From: Lachnospiraceae bacterium AC2029 | GTDB lineage: Bacteria > Bacillota > Clostridia > Lachnospirales > Lachnospiraceae | Direction of reading: 5' to 3' | DNA length: 64,000 nt | Assembly (NCBI GenBank): GCA_000703065.1 | Contig: JNLK01000001.1 | Coordinates: 1,882,001 to 1,946,000 of the forward strand | Shown: piece after piece, positions 60,395 through 64,000 of the stretch | How positions within the stretch are numbered: position 1 is the stretch's first letter | Layout of the letters: each line of letters starts with the position of its first letter | Position numbers and translations under genes: made by a program | The notes under the pieces: generated by a model | The model's database searches: none | What the model saw: the letters and a program-made list of their open reading frames with translations, nothing else | Told to the model about the DNA's origin: nothing

Positions 60395-62335
60395 ATGGCA
60401 TATAATGCAGAAAAAATCGAGGTATTAAAAGGCCTGGAGCCGGTAAGAAAACGGCCGGGCATGTATATCGGAAATACAGGGCGGAGCGGTCTGAATCACC
60501 TGGTGCAGGAGATCATCGACAACGCCGTGGATGAGCATATGGCAGGCTTCTGTTCAAAGATCGATGTGGTGATCAATGAGGACGGGTCTGCCACAGTTTC
60601 GGATAACGGGCGCGGTGTGCCGGTGGACATGCATCCTACGGAGAAGCAGCCGGCGGAGCGCGTGGTATACACGGTGCTGCACGCGGGCGGTAAGTTCAAT
60701 TCCTCCACCTACAAGATCAGCGGCGGTCTGCACGGCGTCGGTTCGGCGGTCGTAAATGCGCTGTCGAAGAAGCTGATCGTGGATGTGTACCGTGACGGCT
60801 ACGTGTATCACGATTCCTACGCCTACGGCAAGCCCACCACAAAGCTTGTGGACAATGAACTGCCGAAGGAGCGGATCTCGGAGTCCTCCATGAAGACCGT
60901 ATTCGGGGATAAGGTTCCGGCGAAGCATACGGGAACTACGGTCACCATCTATCCGGATGATGAGATCTTCGAGACGATCAAATTCAAATGCTCCGCCATC
61001 AAGCAGCGGATCAAGGAGACGGCCTATCTGAATCCGGAGCTCACCATTACCTTCTGGAACCGGAGGGACGGAGATGAACCGGAGGTGTTCCATCAGCCCG
61101 GGGGCCTTTCGGCTTTTGTAGAGGATATCGCTACAGGACTGACTCATACCTCTCCGGTGATCGAGATCCGGGGCGAGAGGGATGGCATTTCCGCAGAGAT
61201 CGTTTTCGTCATGACCGAGGACGGGGACGAGAATATCATCGGCTTCACAAATAACATCACGAACCCGGAGGGCGGTACCCATGTGACCTCATGGAAGTCT
61301 GCCTTTGCGAAGGTCGTGAATCAGTATGCAAGAAATGATCTGGGACTTCTGAAGGAGAAGGACAGCAATCTGTCCGGCGCGGATATCCGGAACGGTATGG
61401 TGTCCGTGATCTCCATCCGGCATCCGGATCCCCAGTTCGAGGGTCAGACCAAGACGAAGCTTTCCAACACGGACGTGACCAAGGCTGTGGAGGATATCGT
61501 CAAGGAGCAGCTGACCATCTACTTTGACCGGAATTACGAGGTTCTGAAGGACATCGCAGACCGTGCGGTGACGCTTTCCAGGAAGCGCGCAAACGAGAAG
61601 AACAAGATCAATCTCAGCAAGTTCTCATTTGAAGGAAATGGAAAGCTGGTCAGGCAGGAATCCAACGAAGCGGAGAAGTGCGAGATCTTCATCGTGGAGG
61701 GTGATTCCGCGGGTGGCTCCGCAAAGTCTGCCCGGAACAGGAAGTATCAGGCGGTGCTTCCTCTTCGCGGTAAGATCCTGAACGTGGAGAAGGTACCGGT
61801 CAGCAAGGTATTGGAGAATGCCGAGATCAAAGCCATGATCAACGCCTTCGGCTGCGGGTTCCTGCAGGGCTACGGAAATGATTTCGATATCACGAAGCTG
61901 AACTACGGCAAGATCATCATCATGACGGATGCGGACGTGGACGGTGCGCACATTGCTACGCTGCTGCTCACCTTCTTCTACCGGTTCTATCCGGACCTGA
62001 TCAACGAAGGACACATTTACATCGCCATCCCGCCGCTGTACCGGGTGGGAGACGGAAAGAATACCAAATATCTCTATTCGGATGCGGAGCTGGAGAAGTA
62101 TCGCCGGACCCATACGAAGAAGTTCACCATCCAGCGTTACAAGGGTCTTGGTGAGATGGATGCGGAGCAGCTCTTCGAAACCACCATGGATCAGGAGAAC
62201 CGTCTTCTGAAGCAGGTGACCATCGACAGTGTGGCGGAGGCCACCTCCATCACCCATACCCTGATGGGAAATGAAGTAGGGCCGCGCCGGGAGTACATCG
62301 AGAAGCACAGCCGGGAGGCGAACGTAGATCTGTAG
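60395..62335 (+). CDS. Type IIA topoisomerase subunit B (GyrB/ParE-like, divergent)
   Basis: 646 residues from ATG 60395 (MAYNAEKIEVLKGL). GHKL ATPase: LEPVRKRPGMYIGNT, DNAVDEHMAG, DNGRGVPV, GGLHGVGSAVVNAL. Toprim: IVEGDSAGGSAKSARNRKYQAVLPLRGKILNVEK, TDADVDGAHIATLLL; and QRYKGLGEMDAEQLFETTMD. It keeps the ILNVEK form of GyrB but has an unusual inserted GCGFLQGYGNDFDI stretch and no SLPGKLADC block. No recF-dnaA context. Operon with the A subunit below; whether gyrase or topo IV cannot be told without the A-subunit tail. Confidence 0.9.
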   Translation: MAYNAEKIEVLKGLEPVRKRPGMYIGNTGRSGLNHLVQEIIDNAVDEHMAGFCSKIDVVINEDGSATVSDNGRGVPVDMHPTEKQPAERVVYTVLHAGGKFNSSTYKISGGLHGVGSAVVNALSKKLIVDVYRDGYVYHDSYAYGKPTTKLVDNELPKERISESSMKTVFGDKVPAKHTGTTVTIYPDDEIFETIKFKCSAIKQRIKETAYLNPELTITFWNRRDGDEPEVFHQPGGLSAFVEDIATGLTHTSPVIEIRGERDGISAEIVFVMTEDGDENIIGFTNNITNPEGGTHVTSWKSAFAKVVNQYARNDLGLLKEKDSNLSGADIRNGMVSVISIRHPDPQFEGQTKTKLSNTDVTKAVEDIVKEQLTIYFDRNYEVLKDIADRAVTLSRKRANEKNKINLSKFSFEGNGKLVRQESNEAEKCEIFIVEGDSAGGSAKSARNRKYQAVLPLRGKILNVEKVPVSKVLENAEIKAMINAFGCGFLQGYGNDFDITKLNYGKIIIMTDADVDGAHIATLLLTFFYRFYPDLINEGHIYIAIPPLYRVGDGKNTKYLYSDAELEKYRRTHTKKFTIQRYKGLGEMDAEQLFETTMDQENRLLKQVTIDSVAEATSITHTLMGNEVGPRREYIEKHSREANVDL

Positions 62336-62340
62336 AACGA

Positions 62341-62448
62341 TAAGATTCTTCGACCACTGCGCGGCCTCAGACATGACATGACAAATGCGTATGTCATCGG
62401 AGGGTCACCATCATGTCATCCTGAGGAGCGAAGCGACGAAGGATCTTA
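62341..62448. repeat. REP-like imperfect inverted repeat between topoisomerase genes
   Basis: TAAGATTCTTCGACCACTGC... (62341-62377) is the imperfect inverse of the 3' part (62414-62448, ending GAGGAGCGAAGCGACGAAGG then ATCTTA). The right arm (TGTCATCCTGAGGAGCGAAG...) is a sequence type I recall as highly repeated in many Clostridial genomes. Confidence 0.75.
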
Positions 62449-62473
62449 AAATACAAATAATAGGAGCAATAGA

Positions 62474-64000
62474 ATGGCTGAGAAGATCAGTACTGTGGAT
62501 TATGAATCGGAAATGGGGCAGGCATATGTAGATTATGCCATGTCCGTGATCACAGAACGTGCCCTGCCGGATGTACGGGACGGATTGAAGCCCGTGCAGC
62601 GGAGGATCCTGTACTCTCTGTCGGAGCTTACGTCTTCAAATACACCCCACCGGAAATGTGCCCGTATCGTCGGCGATACCATGGGTAAATACCATCCTCA
62701 TGGTGACAGCTCCATCTATGAGGGCCTGGTAAATCTGGCCCAGAGCTGGAAGCTGCCGATCCCCCTGGTGGATCCTCATGGAAACTTCGGTGATGTATCC
62801 GGATCCGGAGCGGCTGCCATGCGTTACACGGAGGCACGTATTTCCGAGTACACCGAAGAAGCCTGTATGAAGGACCTTCGGTTCTGCAAAGAGGATTTTA
62901 TCCCCAACTTCGACGGAGAAGAAACAGAGCCCACCTATCTGCCCTTCCAGGTTCCGAACCTTCTGGTAAGCGGATCCATGGGAATCGCAGTCGGTATGGC
63001 TACGAATATTCCGACACACAACCTGAACGAGGTGATCGATGCAACGGTTGCCTATCTGAAGGATCCGGAGATCACCACCGAGGATCTGATGAAGTATATC
63101 CAGGGACCGGATTTCGCCACCGGCGGGATCCTGAATGCATCTCATGAGCAGCTGTTATCCGTCTATGAGACAGGACAGGGAAGGCTCAGGATCCGCGGTA
63201 AGGTGGAGATCCGGGATGCAGGTTACGGAAGGAAGTCCATTTGCGTGACGGAGCTTCCGGTCACCATGATCGGAAGTACGGAGAAGTTCCTGACCACAGT
63301 CGGCGAACTGGTGCGGAACCGTGAGCTTCCGCAGGTCGTGGATATTGCAGACCGGGGAGACAAGAACGGAGAGTGCCTTGCCATCGATGTGAAGAAGGGC
63401 ACCACCGACGAGGAGATCCAGAAGATCATCAACATCCTCTACAAGAAGGCAGGTCTGGAGGATACCTACGGCGTCAACATCAACTGCATCAACCGCGGGA
63501 AGCCGGAGGTCATGGGACTTCGTCGGATCCTGCAGCTGTATACCAGATTCAAGTCGGATGTTTATACCAAGAAATATACGAAGCTGCTTGCGGAGCAGGA
63601 GGATGTGAAGGAGATCAAGGAAGGCCTTCTGGAGGCCATCGATGTGATCGATCTGATCATCGAGATCCTCCGTGGTTCCAAGACCGTCCAGATCGCAAAG
63701 AAATGCCTGATGCACGGCGATACGGAGGGGATCAAATTCCGTTACAAGGGCTCGGAAATGGATGCGAAGGAGCTCCATTTTACGGAGAAGCAGGCAGATG
63801 CCATCCTGGCCATGCGCCTGTCCCGCCTGATCGGACTGGAGCTGGACGTTCTGAAGAAGGAACTGGCGGATGCGGAGAAGAAGATCGCGAAGTACACGAA
63901 GCTTCTGTCCTCCCCGGCAGCCATGCGGGATCAGATGATCCGGGATATGGAGGAACTGAAGCGCTTCGGAAAACCGCGCCGGACCGAGATTCAGGATCTG
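62474..64000 (+). CDS. Type IIA topoisomerase subunit A (GyrA/ParC-like), 3' end outside window
   Basis: The first 509 codons of the A subunit; it runs off the window. Start ATG 62474 with AATAGGAGCAATAGA. Motifs: YAMSVITERALPDVRDGLKPVQRRIL, VGDTMGKYHPHGDSSIYE (quinolone-region Ser and Glu), and the catalytic-Tyr segment AAAMRYTEAR with Tyr at about 118. The bases before it read HGNFGDVSGSG where GyrA/ParC usually have GNFGS-DGD, so it is a divergent paralogue. The C-terminal pinwheel and any GyrA box lie outside. Confidence 0.9.
   Translation, partial: MAEKISTVDYESEMGQAYVDYAMSVITERALPDVRDGLKPVQRRILYSLSELTSSNTPHRKCARIVGDTMGKYHPHGDSSIYEGLVNLAQSWKLPIPLVDPHGNFGDVSGSGAAAMRYTEARISEYTEEACMKDLRFCKEDFIPNFDGEETEPTYLPFQVPNLLVSGSMGIAVGMATNIPTHNLNEVIDATVAYLKDPEITTEDLMKYIQGPDFATGGILNASHEQLLSVYETGQGRLRIRGKVEIRDAGYGRKSICVTELPVTMIGSTEKFLTTVGELVRNRELPQVVDIADRGDKNGECLAIDVKKGTTDEEIQKIINILYKKAGLEDTYGVNINCINRGKPEVMGLRRILQLYTRFKSDVYTKKYTKLLAEQEDVKEIKEGLLEAIDVIDLIIEILRGSKTVQIAKKCLMHGDTEGIKFRYKGSEMDAKELHFTEKQADAILAMRLSRLIGLELDVLKKELADAEKKIAKYTKLLSSPAAMRDQMIRDMEELKRFGKPRRTEIQDL

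Noticed and set aside
60395-62335. Standard oriC-linked gyrB
   Set aside because: The upstream gene is a CDF transporter, with no recF or dnaN, and the protein diverges from normal GyrB in several blocks.
1-64000. tRNA, rRNA, prophage or insertion-sequence genes
   Set aside because: No cloverleaf-type motifs such as GGTTCGAATCC, ribosomal segments, integrase or transposase were seen by eye; a tRNAscan or Rfam run would settle it.

Overview
The window looks like chromosomal DNA of a moderately GC-rich Gram-positive anaerobe of the Clostridia, most likely Lachnospiraceae. The reasons are strong AAGGAGG-type ribosome binding sites, many ATGA stop/start overlaps, a phosphate butyryltransferase-butyrate kinase pair, a Gram-positive Tad/Flp pilus locus with DUF5702 and FHA proteins, a FeoB-associated Cys-rich peptide, VaFE/SpaA surface domains, and no outer-membrane genes. 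I saw no rRNA, tRNA, CRISPR array, prophage or insertion-sequence transposase. Family assignments rest on motif recognition by eye, not on searches.

Layout. 1-3.7 kb: the end of an EAL phosphodiesterase, a small conserved protein, a YczE-like membrane protein, cytidine deaminase, a stranded RCK_C domain remnant, Maf and a YgjP-like metallopeptidase. 3.9-6.8 kb (minus strand): HAD phosphatase, AzlD/AzlC branched-chain amino acid exporter, PTS EIIC-like permease. 6.9-7.9 kb: two small genes, then an intergenic stretch with an inverted pair of DnaA-box-like sites and a terminator. 7.9-21.0 kb: a Tad/Flp pilus operon (TadZ-like, CpaF, TadB, unusual TadC, Flp pilin, DUF5702, two TadE-like proteins, FHA protein) followed by a 1340-residue SpaA/VaFE surface protein. 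21-30.6 kb: housekeeping genes (AGCS symporter, rsmG, an LCP protein, nucleotidyltransferase, aroA-tyrA, DMT transporter).

30.8-39.4 kb is a cell-surface island: a secreted cell-wall-binding-repeat protein, a Thr/Glu-rich membrane protein, CpsB phosphatase, CpsC chain-length protein, CpsD tyrosine kinase, a HTH-LicC-LicA fusion (choline kinase plus phosphocholine cytidylyltransferase) and a BCCT choline/betaine transporter. Together they suggest choline uptake and activation to CDP-choline for decorating surface glycans, although no glycosyltransferase or LicD transferase is present here. 39.5-50.7 kb: small membrane proteins, ptb-buk for butyrate, a Q/N/P/Y-repeat membrane protein, aroD, a Gfo/Idh/MocA oxidoreductase and a heterodimeric ABC exporter with one degenerate ATP site. 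50.8-54.8 kb: HAD phosphatase, FeoB-associated peptide, a PLDc_N-ABC-permease operon and an SdpR/SdpI-like pair. 54.9-58.2 kb (minus): a two-gene redox operon in which a CrtI-like flavoprotein is coupled to a flavin/2Fe-2S reductase fused to a membrane domain. 58.5-64 kb: glutathione peroxidase, CDF cation transporter and a divergent type IIA topoisomerase pair whose A subunit runs off the window.

The most interesting points are: a Tad locus with a TadC that has a large ectodomain, a TadE with tandem Cys modules and an adjoining VaFE adhesin; the choline-activation island; the membrane-tethered redox pair; the divergent topoisomerase pair with a terminator-like leader; and several strongly structured intergenic palindromes.
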